A stretch of DNA of 64,000 nt from Prolixibacteraceae bacterium (GTDB lineage Bacteria > Bacteroidota > Bacteroidia > Bacteroidales > Prolixibacteraceae). The DNA is taken from positions 140,622 to 204,621 of the forward strand of contig JANQHI010000031.1 of the NCBI GenBank assembly GCA_028282705.1, written 5' to 3'. The notes beneath the pieces are model-generated. The model searched no databases and had not been told where the DNA came from. It saw nothing but the letters and a program-made list of their open reading frames with translations. This document shows, piece after piece, positions 33,803 to 43,840 of the stretch (the stretch's first letter is position 1; each line of letters begins with the position of its first letter). The translations under genes and the position numbers were made by a program.

Positions 33803-35167
33803 TTATTCTGAAAGGATTTTTATCAATTCTGAAACAGCCACCAAGTTTTGCTCACCTTTTTTCATATCTTTCAAGGTAACTTTTTGTTGTTGGATTTCAG
33901 TATCTCCTGCCAAAACCACAAATGGGATTTGTTTCCTGTTGGCATAGTTCATTTGCTTTTTCATTTTGGCAGCTTCAGGGAAAATTTCAGCATTAATGCC
34001 TGCCTGCCTAACTTTTTGCAAAATTTCAAGGCAATATTTTTCTTCCTCTTCACCAAAATTCACAAACATCACCTTTGTTGATTCCATTGAATCTTCAGGG
34101 AAACCATCCATCTGAAGTAGCACATCATAAATGCGTTCTGCTCCAAATGATACTCCAACCCCAGAAACATCAGGTAGCCCAAACATCCCAGTAAGGTCAT
34201 CATAGCGCCCGCCACCACAAATGCTTCCTATTTGTACATCTTTTGCTTTTACCTCAAAAATAGCACCTGTGTAATAGTTTAAGCCCCTTGCCAATGTTAG
34301 GTCAAGCTCTACCTCAGTAGATAAATCCAATTTATCCAAGTAACTGAACAATTTCCTTACCTCAGCGACACCTTTCTCTCCTATTTCAGTATGCCCAACT
34401 ACAGCTTCAATTTGGTTAAGTTTCTCAGAAGTTGTGCCTTCCAGTTTAAGGATAGGTTGCAGCCTCTCGACTGCACTTTCTGAAATGCCTTTCTCCAGCA
34501 TTTCCTGGTTTACTTTCTCCAAACCAATTTTGTCCAGCTTATCTATTGCAACAGTTATATCAATAATCCTCTCAGCTCCACCAATTGCTTCAGCTATACC
34601 TGCCAAAATTTTACGGTTGTTGATTTTTACCAATGCATTAATTTGTAGCCTGCCAAATACCTCATCAATAATCTGGGTAAGCTCTACCTCATTCAGTAGG
34701 CTATTGCTGCCAATTACATCTACATCACACTGGTAGAACTCCCTATACCTGCCTTTTTGAGGCCTATCTGCACGCCAAACAGGTTGTATCTGGTAACGTT
34801 TAAAAGGGAATACAATATCATTCCTGTGTTGTACCACAAACCTGGCAAAGGGTACAGTAAGGTCATACCTGAGCCCTTTCTCTGAAATTTTTGTGGTAAG
34901 TTTATTGGAGTTCTTCTGTTGCAATAATTCATCTGGAGCTTTTGACAAAAAATCCCCTGAATTTAAAATCTTAAACAACAACTTATCCCCTTCTTCCCCA
35001 TATTTACCCAACAGTGTAGACAAGTTCTCCATTGCAGGAGTTTCAATAGGCTGATAACCATAAATTTTAAATACATCTTTTATGGTATTAAAAATATAAT
35101 TCCTCCTGGCCATTTCATTAGGAGAAAAATCACGGGTCCCTTTGGGAATAGAAGGTTTTTGTGCCAT
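33803..35167 (-). CDS. hisS: Histidyl-tRNA synthetase
   Basis: A class II synthetase of 454 residues that charges tRNA-His. The catalytic domain has motif 1 near [20 protein letters not shown], motif 2 [19 protein letters not shown] followed by [15 protein letters not shown], and the histidine A motif [15 protein letters not shown] with [13 protein letters not shown] as the His B/motif 3 region. The C-terminal anticodon-binding domain (about residues 360-454) begins at [20 protein letters not shown]. It is preceded by a near-perfect Bacteroidota promoter with a leader of only about 15 bases, so no leader-type regulation is expected. Confidence 0.96.
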   Translation of the reverse strand: MAQKPSIPKGTRDFSPNEMARRNYIFNTIKDVFKIYGYQPIETPAMENLSTLLGKYGEEGDKLLFKILNSGDFLSKAPDELLQQKNSNKLTTKISEKGLRYDLTVPFARFVVQHRNDIVFPFKRYQIQPVWRADRPQKGRYREFYQCDVDVIGSNSLLNEVELTQIIDEVFGRLQINALVKINNRKILAGIAEAIGGAERIIDITVAIDKLDKIGLEKVNQEMLEKGISESAVERLQPILKLEGTTSEKLNQIEAVVGHTEIGEKGVAEVRKLFSYLDKLDLSTEVELDLTLARGLNYYTGAIFEVKAKDVQIGSICGGGRYDDLTGMFGLPDVSGVGVSFGAERIYDVLLQMDGFPEDSMESTKVMFVNFGEEEEKYCLEILQKVRQAGINAEIFPEAAKMKKQMNYANRKQIPFVVLAGDTEIQQQKVTLKDMKKGEQNLVAVSELIKILSE

Positions 35168-35187
35168 TTCTGTTTTATTTCAATGGG

Positions 35188-35220
35188 CAAAAATAAAGAA
35201 AAAGATGCACAATATGCAAA
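35188..35220 (-). promoter_or_regulatory. hisS promoter
   Basis: On the minus strand TTTG (35217-35220), a 21-bp gap and TATTTTTG (35188-35195) match the Bacteroidota consensus. The -7 element is 20 bases from the hisS ATG. Confidence 0.7.
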
Positions 35221-35299
35221 GTACCAAATATGAAATACAAAATTGAAATAAGGTTTATTATTTGGGTACAAAGCTTACAGGTTTGTGGTATTGGCTGCA

Positions 35300-35773
35300 C
35301 TACAAACCTAGTTCTTGACAAATATCATTTAAATATGTAGTACATGCTTCCTCTCCTTCTTTTGGAGCCCAGGGGGCAAAATTTTTATCTTCAGCAGGGT
35401 CATATGGCCCATCTTTTACCTCATAAACCACTGTCCCCTCTTCCAGAGAAAACAGCATATGCCAGATTCCAGGAGGCACTTCTAAGCCATAATCCCCATC
35501 ATTATGGCTAAGTACAATATGTTCAGTAATCGCGCCTGAATTATCAAAAAACACTACAACTGCCTTACCTGTTATGACCAAAAACACTTCTCTTTTATCA
35601 GGGTTCTCATGTTTATGTGGTTGCACATAAGAACCTGGCTCAATGGCATTAAGCATGCGGTTAATTGGGTCAGAAAATGTTGTGTGGAAATTGTAAGTAA
35701 CCCTTTTTCTTTTGATGTTTTTGGCCTGTTTTTGCAATTTATGTATTAGCTGCCTATTAATTCTAGGAACCAT
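35300..35773 (-). CDS. WbuC-family cupin metalloprotein
   Basis: A 157-residue single-domain cupin of the WbuC family. Two cupin motifs are visible: YVQPHKHENPDKREVFLVITG and YGLEVPPGIWHMLFSLEEG, giving His and Glu metal ligands. In enteric bacteria WbuC genes lie in O-antigen clusters, and the role is presumed to be in sugar modification; in Bacteroidota they are also found alone, as here. The downstream gap to hisS is about 130 bp and the DUF4870 gene lies 24 bp upstream on the same strand, so both may share a transcript. Substrate unknown. Confidence 0.8.
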   Translation of the reverse strand: MVPRINRQLIHKLQKQAKNIKRKRVTYNFHTTFSDPINRMLNAIEPGSYVQPHKHENPDKREVFLVITGKAVVVFFDNSGAITEHIVLSHNDGDYGLEVPPGIWHMLFSLEEGTVVYEVKDGPYDPAEDKNFAPWAPKEGEEACTTYLNDICQELGL

Positions 35774-35797
35774 GTTTCAAGTACAAATAATACATAC

Positions 35798-36160
35798 TTA
35801 ATTTAAAAACTTAATGGTCATTGGGTAACGGTAATATACCCCTTCATTTGCTTTAATAGTAGCAACTATCACCAAAATCAGCCAGGCAATCCCAAATCCA
35901 ATTAGCATAAATAACCCAATCCCAATGAAAATTAAAATAATGGAAACAAAAAATATAATTGACCAGGTAATCTGGAAATTCAGTACTTCTTTTCCCTGGT
36001 CATTTACAAATTCATATTCATCCTTTTTTATCAGATAAATAATAAGTGGTCCTATTATATTTCCGAATGCAGGAAGGAAAAAAACAGCTAAAGCAGCCAA
36101 ATGGGTAAACATGCCCCACTGCTTTTCATTTGGGTCTTCAATAATTCGTTCCATAATCAT
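35798..36160 (-). CDS. DUF4870 membrane protein (second copy)
   Basis: A 120-residue protein with three to four hydrophobic segments. It follows the DUF4870 plan: WGMFTHLAALAVFFLPAFGN, IIGPLIIYLIKKDEYEFVND, then QGKEVLNFQITWSIIFFVSI, where the VNDQGKEVLNFQ motif is diagnostic. It is a different subtype from the DUF4870 protein at 16474, which has the RQNLGLM variant. Role unknown. It probably forms an operon with the downstream WbuC-like gene. Confidence 0.85.
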   Translation of the reverse strand: MIMERIIEDPNEKQWGMFTHLAALAVFFLPAFGNIIGPLIIYLIKKDEYEFVNDQGKEVLNFQITWSIIFFVSIILIFIGIGLFMLIGFGIAWLILVIVATIKANEGVYYRYPMTIKFLN

Positions 36161-36228
36161 TATTTTATTTGACCTAAATTAAACATTTTTTACCACTTTT
36201 ACCTTCCATATAGAAATAATCATTGAAA

Positions 36229-36693
36229 ATGGATTTTACAAAAAAGAAGGAAGGAAGGTATGAAAGGATTTATAACCAATTGTCAGAATTGGTTGTAAAA
36301 AGCAATGACAGGGAAGCCAGGATGGCCACTATTATTGCTGTGTTGCATCATAAAATAGGTTATTTCTTTTGGACAGGTTTTTACATGGTTAAAAATGGGG
36401 AAATGTTAGTAGTTATGTACCAAGGACCTGTTGCATGCCAGGTATTAAAAAAAGGGGCAGGTGTATGCTGGGCTGCTTTCAACAAACAGCAAACCATTAT
36501 TGTTGATGACGTCCATCAATTCCCAGGGCATATTGCTTGCGACCCCAGGTCAAACTCTGAAATTGTAGTTCCATTCAGGGATGAATTAGGTACAGCTATT
36601 GGGGTTTTGGATATTGATAGCAAAGAAAAAGGCTCTTTTGATAAGATTGATGCAAAATGGCTTGAAAAGATTTTATCCTTAACCTATTTGTAA
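36229..36693 (+). CDS. msrC: Free methionine-(R)-sulfoxide reductase (GAF domain)
   Basis: A 154-residue GAF-domain enzyme that reduces free methionine-R-sulfoxide. ATG 36229 is chosen over a TTG two codons earlier. The three family cysteines are present: Cys70 in GPVACQVLKKG, Cys80 in GAGVCWAA and Cys104 in GHIACDPRSNSEIVVP. The family relies on the last as the catalytic residue and the others for resolving disulfides. The IGVLDIDSKEKGSFD ending is also typical. It repairs oxidised methionine and stands alone between divergent and co-directional neighbours. Confidence 0.92.
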   Translation: MDFTKKKEGRYERIYNQLSELVVKSNDREARMATIIAVLHHKIGYFFWTGFYMVKNGEMLVVMYQGPVACQVLKKGAGVCWAAFNKQQTIIVDDVHQFPGHIACDPRSNSEIVVPFRDELGTAIGVLDIDSKEKGSFDKIDAKWLEKILSLTYL

Positions 36694-36793
36694 ACCTATA
36701 TTTTATTTCAATTATTTTTAGCATTTGTTCCTTTTATTAAATGGTTTATTCATTATTTTTACTTTACATTGGCAGCTGAATTGCTATGTTTGT

Positions 36794-37126
36794 ATGAATA
36801 TGCTATATAAAAACCTGAAATCAAATTTAAACTCGTTAGCAAGGTTTATCCTTGCATTTTTTCCTGACAGTTTTTTTATTGTTGTTTGGCACAGGATAAA
36901 ATGCCATAGTCTCCCTTCTTTCAAAAATCCAAAAACGTTTAATGAAAAAGTTCAATGGTATAAACTAAATTACCATAACCCTCTATTAACCAAGCTTTCT
37001 GATAAATATGAAGTCAGGAATTACATTTCAGGTTTGGGGTTGGGTAATATACTAAATGAGTGTTTTGGGTATATAAAAATGCAAAAGAAATTGATTTTGA
37101 TTCCTTACCCAACCAATTTGTCATAA
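36794..37126 (+). pseudogene. TupA-like ATP-grasp protein, N-terminal part of a frameshifted gene
   Basis: From ATG 36794 the frame reads a short N terminus, then SLPSFKNPKTFNEKVQWYKL and NHNPLLTKLSDKYEVRNYIS-like sequence. This is the conserved start of TupA-type ATP-grasp proteins (often annotated glycosyltransferase), in which PxTFNEKxQWxKL and NPLxTKLxDKYxVRxYV recur. The natural continuation (GVYKNAKEIDFDSLPNQFV) lies in another frame from about 37060. This frame goes on into unrelated residues (YIKMQKKLILIPYPTNLS) and stops at 37126. Loss of one G in the GGG at 37067-37069 explains the break. An upstream TTG at 36725 is also in frame, but the added residues do not fit the family. Confidence 0.8.
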
Positions 37127-37749
37127 AAGCAACCCATGGTTGGAAAATGAATATTATTTGTAAAGATAAAACAAGCTTTGATCCCAATAGTGCTAGCTTA
37201 TTGCTCGACGAATGGAGCAGGATAAACCACTTTGACAAGGGTAGGGAATGGGCATATAAAAACATACCTCCACGAATAATTTGCGAAAAGTATTTGGAAA
37301 ACAGAGAACAACAGGAACTTCTTGATTATAAATTTTATTGTTTTAATGGTGTCCCTCATGTTGTTTTTGTTTGTGAAGGAAGGTTTTCTGCTGAAGAAGT
37401 CAGGTACACAGCATATAATATGGAGTGGGAAATACAAGACATTTATAAAGGTAAGCCTGGGTGCAAGCAGGAATTTGAACAACCTGAAAATTTTAATGAA
37501 ATGATTGAAGTTGCCACAAAATTGTCAAAAGGTTTTCCTTTTGTAAGGATTGACCTTTATTCTATTGAGAATAAAGCAATTTTTGGTGAATTCACCTTTT
37601 ACCCTGATTCAGGGTTTGTCCCCTTCACCCCAGATAAATACAATTATATTTTTGGTGAAAAATTTATCATTGATCAAACCTACCCTTTTAACCAAAAAAG
37701 TACCTTGAAAAATTATGAACCAGGTAAGGCTCTAACCACTTCTGGATAA
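37060..37749 (+). pseudogene. TupA-like ATP-grasp protein, C-terminal part of the same gene
   Basis: The frame that opens at GTG 37060 carries the rest of the ATP-grasp fold: FDSLPNQFVIKATHGWKMNI (nucleotide-binding loop), PPRIICEKYLENREQQELLDYKFYCFNG and FPFVRIDLYSIENKAIFGEF, then a metal-binding FTFYPDSGF. Full-length family members of about 280-300 residues contain both halves in one frame, so 36794-37749 is one gene with a one-base deletion. Family members take part in surface polysaccharide or teichuronopeptide synthesis; the true substrate is unknown. A sequencing error is as possible as a real lesion. If the GTG were used, the protein would lack the N-terminal lobe. Confidence 0.8.
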
Positions 37750-37750
37750 T

Positions 37751-37777
37751 AAAAAAGGCCAGTTAAAAACCAGCCTT
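37751..37777 (-). terminator. Terminator of the ribosomal gene cluster, after rplQ
   Basis: On the minus strand AAGGCTGG pairs with CTGGCCTT (8 bp, two G-U pairs) around the loop TTTTTAA and runs into six T. It lies 28 bases past the rplQ stop and just after the convergent TupA-like gene. Confidence 0.8.
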
Positions 37778-37804
37778 CATTGTATTATTATCAAAGAATA
37801 ATTC

Positions 37805-38449
37805 CTATTCTGCTTTTCCTTCTTTAGGCTCTTCTTCTTCTTTTGCTTCTTCTGAAGCATCACCAGCTTTTGCCTCTGTTGGTTCTTCTTTTACCTCTTG
37901 CACAGCAGCTTCAGCTTTAACCTCTTCCTTAATATCTTCTTCCACTACTTCAGCATCAGAAATAACTTCAGCAGGTGCTTCTGCTACATCAACTGCAGCC
38001 TCGGCTGCTGGAGCTTCTTTCTTAGCACCCCCACGACGTGAACGACGTTTTTTAGGCTTTTGAGCTTCTTCTGTAGATGCCAACATGGCTTCATTGTAAT
38101 CAACAAGCTCAATAATACACATATCAGCATTGTCACCTAAACGGTTTCCAGTTTTTAAGATACGTGTATACCCACCCGGGCGGTCAGCAATTTTCGTTGC
38201 CACCTCACGAAATAACTCTGAAACTGCATGTTTATCTTGCAAATAACTGAAAACAACCCTCCTGGAATGTGTAGAATCTTCCTTTGCTTTTGTAATAAGT
38301 GGCTCTACATACATCCTTAAAGCCTTAGCCTTAGCAACAGTGGTACTAATCCTCTTATGGGTAATAAGAGAACTTGCCATATTGGCTAACATCGCTTTTC
38401 GATGAGCACTCTTCCTACTTAAATGATTAAATTTTTTATTATGTCTCAT
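37805..38449 (-). CDS. rplQ: 50S ribosomal protein L17 with acidic tail
   Basis: The L17 core (residues 1-120: [20 protein letters not shown] ... [19 protein letters not shown]) is complete. A tail of about 94 residues follows: a basic patch ([16 protein letters not shown]), then a low-complexity stretch rich in Ala, Glu and Val ([20 protein letters not shown]). E. coli L17 is only 127 residues, and extended tails are common in Bacteroidota. The tail is likely disordered and extends from the exit-tunnel side of the ribosome; its role is unknown. It is the last gene of the alpha operon, 5 bp after rpoA, before the cluster's terminator. Confidence 0.95.
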   Translation of the reverse strand: MRHNKKFNHLSRKSAHRKAMLANMASSLITHKRISTTVAKAKALRMYVEPLITKAKEDSTHSRRVVFSYLQDKHAVSELFREVATKIADRPGGYTRILKTGNRLGDNADMCIIELVDYNEAMLASTEEAQKPKKRRSRRGGAKKEAPAAEAAVDVAEAPAEVISDAEVVEEDIKEEVKAEAAVQEVKEEPTEAKAGDASEEAKEEEEPKEGKAE

Positions 38450-38454
38450 TACCT

Positions 38455-39447
38455 TTAATCCTTATCTAATTTATACTTCGCAATGTCCATACCAAAGTTA
38501 AGCCCCATGCCATTTAACAGGTCATCTAATTCGGTAAGCGATTTTTTACCAAAATTCCTGAATTTCAATAAATCGTTCCTATTGTACTGAACCAAATCTC
38601 CCAGTGAATCTACATCAGCAGCTTTTAAGCAGTTAAGAGCCCTTACTGAAAGGTCAAGATCAACCAATTTGGTTTTTAAAAGTTGGCGCATGTGCAATAC
38701 TTCCTCGTCAAACTCTTCATTAGCAAATTTCTCGTCAGAATCAAGTGTGATCTTTTCATCAGAAAATAACATAAAGTGGTAAATAAGGATTTTTGCAGCT
38801 TCCTTTAAGGCATCCTTTGGATGGATTGAACCATCAGTAGTAATATCTAAGATGAGCTTTTCGTAGTCAGTCTTTTGCTCAACACGGAAATTCTCAACAG
38901 CATATTTCACCTGCTTAATAGGTGTATAAATTGAATCAATAGGAATAACCCCAAATTCTGCTTCAACAGGTTTGTTTTCAATTGAAGGGACATAACCACG
39001 GCCTTTGCTAATGGCCATTTCAATTTGAAGTTTCACATCTGGTTCCATACGGCAAATTACCAATTCAGGGTTAAGCACCCTAAAACCGGTCATAAATTTA
39101 TTTATATCTCCAGCTGTAAATTCTTCCTGCCCTGTAATTGATATAGATACTTTTTCACTGTCAAAATCTTCCACTTCACGTTTAAACCTTACTTGTTTCA
39201 GGTTTAAGATGATGTCAGTAACATCTTCAATAACACCTTTGATGGTAGAAAACTCATGGTCAACACCTTCGATTTTAACAGTGGTAATTGCATATCCTTC
39301 TAATGATGATAATAAAATTCGACGCAGGGCATTACCAATGGTAATACCATAACCTGGTTCTAATGGACGAAATTCGAATTTTCCGAATTTGTCATCAGAT
39401 TCAATCATTATCACCTTGTCAGGTTTTTGGAACGCTAATATTGCCAT
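38455..39447 (-). CDS. rpoA: RNA polymerase alpha subunit
   Basis: The 330-residue subunit has the N-terminal assembly domain ([25 protein letters not shown] motif, about residues 25-50) and the C-terminal domain (about 255-325, [39 protein letters not shown]), which contacts UP elements and activators. Length is standard. It lies between rpsD and rplQ as in the classic alpha operon. Confidence 0.98.
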   Translation of the reverse strand: MAILAFQKPDKVIMIESDDKFGKFEFRPLEPGYGITIGNALRRILLSSLEGYAITTVKIEGVDHEFSTIKGVIEDVTDIILNLKQVRFKREVEDFDSEKVSISITGQEEFTAGDINKFMTGFRVLNPELVICRMEPDVKLQIEMAISKGRGYVPSIENKPVEAEFGVIPIDSIYTPIKQVKYAVENFRVEQKTDYEKLILDITTDGSIHPKDALKEAAKILIYHFMLFSDEKITLDSDEKFANEEFDEEVLHMRQLLKTKLVDLDLSVRALNCLKAADVDSLGDLVQYNRNDLLKFRNFGKKSLTELDDLLNGMGLNFGMDIAKYKLDKD

Positions 39448-39462
39448 AATAACCTTAATTTA

Positions 39463-40071
39463 TTATTTAGAATACAACTCTACAATTAGTTGCTCTTTAA
39501 TGTTTTCAGGAATTTCTTCTCGTTCAGGTACATTCAGGAATTTCCCAATCATTTGGGCACCATCCCATTCCAACCATTCGTAACGAGAACTACGATGAGA
39601 GTTTAGGGCTTCCGTAATTTCTTCTAATGATTTAGATTTTTCACGAACACCAACTACGTCTCCAGGTTTAACCTGGTACGAAGGAATATTAACCACTTTA
39701 TTATTAACAGTAATATGTTTGTGCCCAACAAACTGGCGTGCGGCACTGCGCGTTTTTGCAATTCCTAAGCGGAAAACTACATTATCAAGCCTTGACTCTA
39801 ATAATTGTAGCAATACCTCACCAGTAATCCCTTTAGCAGCAGAAGCCTTTTTGAAAAGGTTACTAAATTGCCTTTCTAAAACGCCATATGTGTATTTAGC
39901 TTTTTGCTTTTCCTTAAGCTGTACACCATATTCCGATTTTTTCCTCCTCCTTGCAGAAACACCGTGCATTCCTGGAGGGTAATTTTTGTGCTCAAATACC
40001 TTATCAGGGCCGAAAATTGGTTCTCCAAATTTCCTTGCAATTTTTGATTTTGGTCCTCTATATTTTGCCAT
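39463..40071 (-). CDS. rpsD: 30S ribosomal protein S4
   Basis: A 202-residue S4 with an N-terminal rRNA-binding part ([20 protein letters not shown]) and an S4 RNA-binding domain ([39 protein letters not shown]). The N-terminal zinc-binding Cys set of some S4 proteins is absent. In E. coli S4 represses the alpha operon; no pseudoknot target was identified here. It is 15 bp from rpoA. Confidence 0.98.
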   Translation of the reverse strand: MAKYRGPKSKIARKFGEPIFGPDKVFEHKNYPPGMHGVSARRRKKSEYGVQLKEKQKAKYTYGVLERQFSNLFKKASAAKGITGEVLLQLLESRLDNVVFRLGIAKTRSAARQFVGHKHITVNNKVVNIPSYQVKPGDVVGVREKSKSLEEITEALNSHRSSRYEWLEWDGAQMIGKFLNVPEREEIPENIKEQLIVELYSK

Positions 40072-40089
40072 TACCTCTTCTTTTTTATA

Positions 40090-40476
40090 TTATACACGTC
40101 TTCTTTTAGGTGGCCTGCAACCATTATGTGGTAAAGGAGTTACGTCAACAATCTCAGTAACTTGAATACCTATTGAGCTTAAAGCCCTGATAGCTGATTC
40201 ACGTCCATTACCTGGTCCTTTTACATACACCTTAACTTTGCGTAACCCTAAATCATATGCTGTTTTCGCACACTCTTCAGCAGCTACCTGAGCCGCATAA
40301 GGGGTATTTTTCTTCGATCCGCGGAAACCTTTTTTCCCTGCAGAAGACCACGATATTACCTCTCCATTCATATTAGCAATTGTTATGATAATATTATTGA
40401 AAGAAGAGTGCACGTGTGCCTGCCCTGTTGGTTCAACAACAACTTTTCTCTTACTTGATCCAGTCTTTTTTGCCAT
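40090..40476 (-). CDS. rpsK: 30S ribosomal protein S11
   Basis: A 128-residue S11 of the small-subunit platform. [18 protein letters not shown] near the N terminus and the C-terminal [18 protein letters not shown] are the family's conserved ends. It lies 12 bp after rpsM and 18 bp before rpsD. Confidence 0.98.
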   Translation of the reverse strand: MAKKTGSSKRKVVVEPTGQAHVHSSFNNIIITIANMNGEVISWSSAGKKGFRGSKKNTPYAAQVAAEECAKTAYDLGLRKVKVYVKGPGNGRESAIRALSSIGIQVTEIVDVTPLPHNGCRPPKRRRV

Positions 40477-40488
40477 AATTCAAATCCC

Positions 40489-40866
40489 TTATTTAGTGGC
40501 TTTTTTCTTATTAGCAACAGTTTTTCTTTTCCCTTTACGTGTACGCGCATTGTTTTTTGTACTTTGCCCACGCACAGGTAAACCAATACGATGACGGATC
40601 CCACGGTAACTACCAATATCCATCAACCTTTTAATATTAAGCTGAATTTCTGACCTTAGTTCACCTTCCACCTTAAAATTATCTCCAATAATTTTACGTA
40701 CTTTAGCAAACTGGTCATCATTCCAATCTGAAACTTTCAAATCTTTGTCAACACCGGCTTCTTCAAGGATTTTGTTTGCCCTGCTACGCCCAATGCCATA
40801 AATATATGTGAGGGCTATTTCGCCCCGCTTGTTATTAGGAACATCAACACCTACTATACGTGCCAT
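40489..40866 (-). CDS. rpsM: 30S ribosomal protein S13
   Basis: A 125-residue S13 from the head of the small subunit, which contacts the P-site tRNA through its C-terminal tail. [20 protein letters not shown] and the tail motif [20 protein letters not shown] are diagnostic. It follows rpmJ by 25 bp. Confidence 0.98.
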   Translation of the reverse strand: MARIVGVDVPNNKRGEIALTYIYGIGRSRANKILEEAGVDKDLKVSDWNDDQFAKVRKIIGDNFKVEGELRSEIQLNIKRLMDIGSYRGIRHRIGLPVRGQSTKNNARTRKGKRKTVANKKKATK

Positions 40867-40891
40867 ACTTAATTTTTTTTCAAGTTAATGA

Positions 40892-41008
40892 TTATCCCTG
40901 GCGTTGTTTAAACTTTGGATTCTTTTTATTGATCACATACAAACGCCCTTTCCTGCGTACAATTTTGCAGTCGGAACTTCTCTTCTTTACAGATACACGA
41001 GTTTTCAT
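40892..41008 (-). CDS. rpmJ: 50S ribosomal protein L36
   Basis: A 38-residue protein read directly from the sequence: it starts [20 protein letters not shown] and ends [12 protein letters not shown]. Only one Cys is present, so it is the zinc-free (C-minus) form of L36, lacking the CxxC and C-x4-H ligands. It is located between infA (12 bp upstream) and rpsM, its usual place. It is too short for many gene finders. Confidence 0.95.
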   Translation of the reverse strand: MKTRVSVKKRSSDCKIVRRKGRLYVINKKNPKFKQRQG

Positions 41009-41020
41009 TGCAAAAGCTCT

Positions 41021-41242
41021 TTAATTTTTATATCTAAATGTTATTCTTCCTTTTGTTAAATCATAAGGAGACATTTCCACTTTAACCTTATCGCCTGGTA
41101 GGATTTTGATATAATGCATACGCATCTTACCTGAAATATGAGCTGTAATAATATGCCCATTTTCCAACTCTACCCGGAACATCGCGTTAGATAATGCTTC
41201 TATTATCTGTCCGTCTTGTTCTATTGAAGGCTGTTTTGCCAT
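41021..41242 (-). CDS. infA: Translation initiation factor IF-1
   Basis: A 73-residue S1-like OB-fold protein that blocks the A site during initiation. [20 protein letters not shown] and [10 protein letters not shown] are the conserved segments. Its start lies 22 bp inside the 3' end of map (41221-41242), so the two are translationally coupled. Confidence 0.98.
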   Translation of the reverse strand: MAKQPSIEQDGQIIEALSNAMFRVELENGHIITAHISGKMRMHYIKILPGDKVKVEMSPYDLTKGRITFRYKN

Positions 41243-42024
41243 AGATAACTGTTTTTACTTATTTGTTCTTCAATAATATCGAAATCCGACAAAATTTCTG
41301 CTCTCTCAAAACCTACAACAACTGTATGTTCATAATGAGCTGATGGCCTCCCGTCTTCGGTTTTAATGGTCCATCCATCGTTTTCCTGGTAAATTTTCCT
41401 TTTTCCTGCATTTATCATAGGCTCAATCGCCAACACCATGCCTTGCGCCAATTTATCTCCCCTCCATCTTTTCCCATAGTTTCTAACCTCAGGGTCTTCA
41501 TGAAGGCTTCTTCCTATTCCGTGTCCAGTCATTTCCCGAACCACAGAATAACCAGTATCTTCAGCGTGTTTCTGTATTGCATTCCCAATTGATCCTAAAC
41601 GATTCCCCTCAATAGCTTGCTTTACTCCTTTGAATAATGCCTTTTTGGTTACTTCACAAAGCCTTACTTTTTCTTCAGAAATATTTCCAACAAGAAAAGT
41701 ATAGCATGAATCACCATAAAAACCATCTTTCAGGACACCACAATCAACTGAAATGATGTCACCATCTTTTATTTCATCATTAGATGGGATACCATGTACC
41801 ACAACTTCGTTTATAGAGGTACATAGCGTCTTTGGGAATCCCTGATAGCCTTTAAAAGCAGGGATAGCATCATTATTTCGAATGAACGTTTCAGCTATCT
41901 GGTCTAACTCCAGTGTTGTTATCCCAGGCTGAATTTTTTCGGCAACCAGTGCCAATGTTTTACTTACCAGTAAACAACTTTTCCTTATTTGAGCAATCTC
42001 TTCCTTTGTTTTAAGGTAGATCAT
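41221..42024 (-). CDS. map: Methionine aminopeptidase, type I
   Basis: A 267-residue type Ib enzyme that removes the initiator Met. Metal ligands are in [37 protein letters not shown] and [13 protein letters not shown], with the last Glu in the C-terminal TVV strand region. It lies 7 bp after secY and overlaps infA. Placement in the spc operon after secY without adk is the pattern known from Bacteroidota and some other phyla. Confidence 0.97.
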   Translation of the reverse strand: MIYLKTKEEIAQIRKSCLLVSKTLALVAEKIQPGITTLELDQIAETFIRNNDAIPAFKGYQGFPKTLCTSINEVVVHGIPSNDEIKDGDIISVDCGVLKDGFYGDSCYTFLVGNISEEKVRLCEVTKKALFKGVKQAIEGNRLGSIGNAIQKHAEDTGYSVVREMTGHGIGRSLHEDPEVRNYGKRWRGDKLAQGMVLAIEPMINAGKRKIYQENDGWTIKTEDGRPSAHYEHTVVVGFERAEILSDFDIIEEQISKNSYLWQNSLQ

Positions 42025-42031
42025 GCCCTAT

Positions 42032-43366
42032 TTAAAATCCACCTCCCGGACGCCCTTTTATCCGGCCTGATTTCATCAACCCATCATAATGGCGCATTAG
42101 CAAGTGGCTTTCAATCTGCTGCAATGTATCTAATATAACTCCTACTAAAATTAACAATGAAGTTCCGCCATAAAAATAGGCGAATGATTGATTAATTCCA
42201 ATTAACATGGCAAATGCCGGAAGGATTGTAACCAAACCAAGGAAAATTGATCCTGGGAAAGTAATCCTTGACATAATGGTATCAAGAAATTCAACAGTCC
42301 TTTTCCCAGGTTTTACACCAGGAATAAAGCCTCCGTTTTTCTTCATATCCTCAGCCATTTGTGTAGGATTTACTGTAATTGCAGTGTAAAAATATGTAAA
42401 TGCAACAACAAGCGTAAACTGTAATAAGTTATACCAAAATCCTGTGATATTAGATAACTCAGCCGCAACACCACGAAGATTGTCTGAATTGGCTACACCT
42501 ACTAAAGTAATTGGTACCATCATAATTGCTTGTGCAAAAATGATCGGCATAACACCTGCAGCATTCACTTTTAACGGAATGTACTGACGTACACCTCCAT
42601 ATTGTTTATTACCAACAATCCGTTTTGCATATTGCACCGGAATCCTCCTGGTTCCCTGAACCAATAGGATGGACGCCATAAACACTACAAATAAGATAAC
42701 AAACTCAACTAGGAACAATACTAACCCTCCTCCTTGTTGACTGACCCTGGATGCAAACTCCTGGACTATTGACATAGGTAGGTTAGCAATTATACCAATC
42801 ATGATAATAAGCGAAACTCCATTACCAATTCCTTTATCAGTAATTCGTTCGCCTAACCACAATACAAACATTGACCCTGCTGTTAAAATTACTATGGAAG
42901 GGATTGTAAATAAGACCCCCGTCATAGCAAATGCAGAATCAGGTAATTGGTAATGAAGATTTGTTAAATATGCTGATGCCTGTGGAATAAGTATAATTAC
43001 GGTTAAATAACGCGTAATTTGGTTAATCTTCCTTCGTCCTGACTCGCCTTCTTTCTGCAACCTCTGGAAATAAGGCACTGCAATTCCAAGTAACTGGATC
43101 ACAATTGAGGCAGTGATATACGGCATAATCCCTAAAGCAAAAACCGAGGCTTGCGAAAACGCCCCTCCCGAAAACATATTGATCAACCCAAGTAATCCAT
43201 CTGAAGTTTGTGTTTTCAGGTTTTCTAACTGGGCTGGGTCAATACCCGGAAGTGACACAAAAGACCCTAACCGGTAAATTAACAAAAAAAACAATGTTGT
43301 CCCGATTCGTGCCCTTAGGTCTTCGATCTTATAAATATTCTTTAGGGTTTCTATAAATCTTTTCAT
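42032..43366 (-). CDS. secY: Preprotein translocase subunit SecY
   Basis: A 444-residue channel subunit of the Sec translocon with ten membrane helices. The plug and pore-ring region starts at GSFVSLPGIDPAQLENLKTQ, and the signature LGIMPYITASIVIQLLGIA follows. The C-terminal DTLQQIESHLLMRHYDGLMK is typical. It is placed after rplO as usual. Confidence 0.97.
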   Translation of the reverse strand: MKRFIETLKNIYKIEDLRARIGTTLFFLLIYRLGSFVSLPGIDPAQLENLKTQTSDGLLGLINMFSGGAFSQASVFALGIMPYITASIVIQLLGIAVPYFQRLQKEGESGRRKINQITRYLTVIILIPQASAYLTNLHYQLPDSAFAMTGVLFTIPSIVILTAGSMFVLWLGERITDKGIGNGVSLIIMIGIIANLPMSIVQEFASRVSQQGGGLVLFLVEFVILFVVFMASILLVQGTRRIPVQYAKRIVGNKQYGGVRQYIPLKVNAAGVMPIIFAQAIMMVPITLVGVANSDNLRGVAAELSNITGFWYNLLQFTLVVAFTYFYTAITVNPTQMAEDMKKNGGFIPGVKPGKRTVEFLDTIMSRITFPGSIFLGLVTILPAFAMLIGINQSFAYFYGGTSLLILVGVILDTLQQIESHLLMRHYDGLMKSGRIKGRPGGGF

Positions 43367-43372
43367 TACTGT

Positions 43373-43819
43373 TTAGAGTATTTCAATGGTTCCTTCTAAT
43401 TTCTCAATAGCTTCTTTGGCACTTTTCGAAAAAGCATGTGCTTTTACTTCAAGTTTTATGGTTAATTCACCATTGCCAAGTACTTTAATTTTATCATTTT
43501 TAGAAGCGACACCTGCTTCAACTAGTGTTGACAGGTCTATGCTTTTAAGGTTCTTTTTTTCAGCTATCCCTTGCAAAACTTCAAGGTTAACTGCTTTATA
43601 TTCGACCCTATTCCTGTTTTTAAAACCAAATTTAGGTACAACACGTTGTAAAGGCATCTGCCCACCTTCAAATCCGATTTTCCTTGAATAACCAGATCGT
43701 GATTTTTGCCCTTTATGCCCACGTGTAGAAGTGCCTCCACGTCCTGACCCTTGTCCACGGCCAATCCTTTTTTTGGTTTTTACCGATCCAGGTGCAGGTT
43801 GTAAGTTACTTAAATCCAT
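43373..43819 (-). CDS. rplO: 50S ribosomal protein L15
   Basis: A 148-residue L15 with the glycine-rich N-terminal arm (KKRIGRGQGSGRGGTSTRGH) that threads into 23S rRNA. It is 6 bp upstream of secY and 21 bp after rpmD. Confidence 0.98.
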   Translation of the reverse strand: MDLSNLQPAPGSVKTKKRIGRGQGSGRGGTSTRGHKGQKSRSGYSRKIGFEGGQMPLQRVVPKFGFKNRNRVEYKAVNLEVLQGIAEKKNLKSIDLSTLVEAGVASKNDKIKVLGNGELTIKLEVKAHAFSKSAKEAIEKLEGTIEIL

Positions 43820-43840
43820 AATTATAGAAATATTTCAAAA

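Noticed and set aside
33623..33811. A 62-codon plus-strand frame between hutH and hisS
   Set aside because: No recognisable domain, no supporting promoter, composition like non-coding DNA, and it overlaps the hisS 3' end. The sequence also folds into an imperfect hairpin (TTATTGC ... GCAATAA), so it is more likely intergenic.
35188..35300. A T-box or leader-peptide control region for hisS
   Set aside because: The predicted promoter is only 20 bases from the ATG, leaving no room for a leader; no His-rich short frame or terminator was found.
37060..37749. A natural stand-alone protein from GTG 37060
   Set aside because: It lacks the N-terminal lobe present in all family members I know, which is encoded immediately upstream in another frame.
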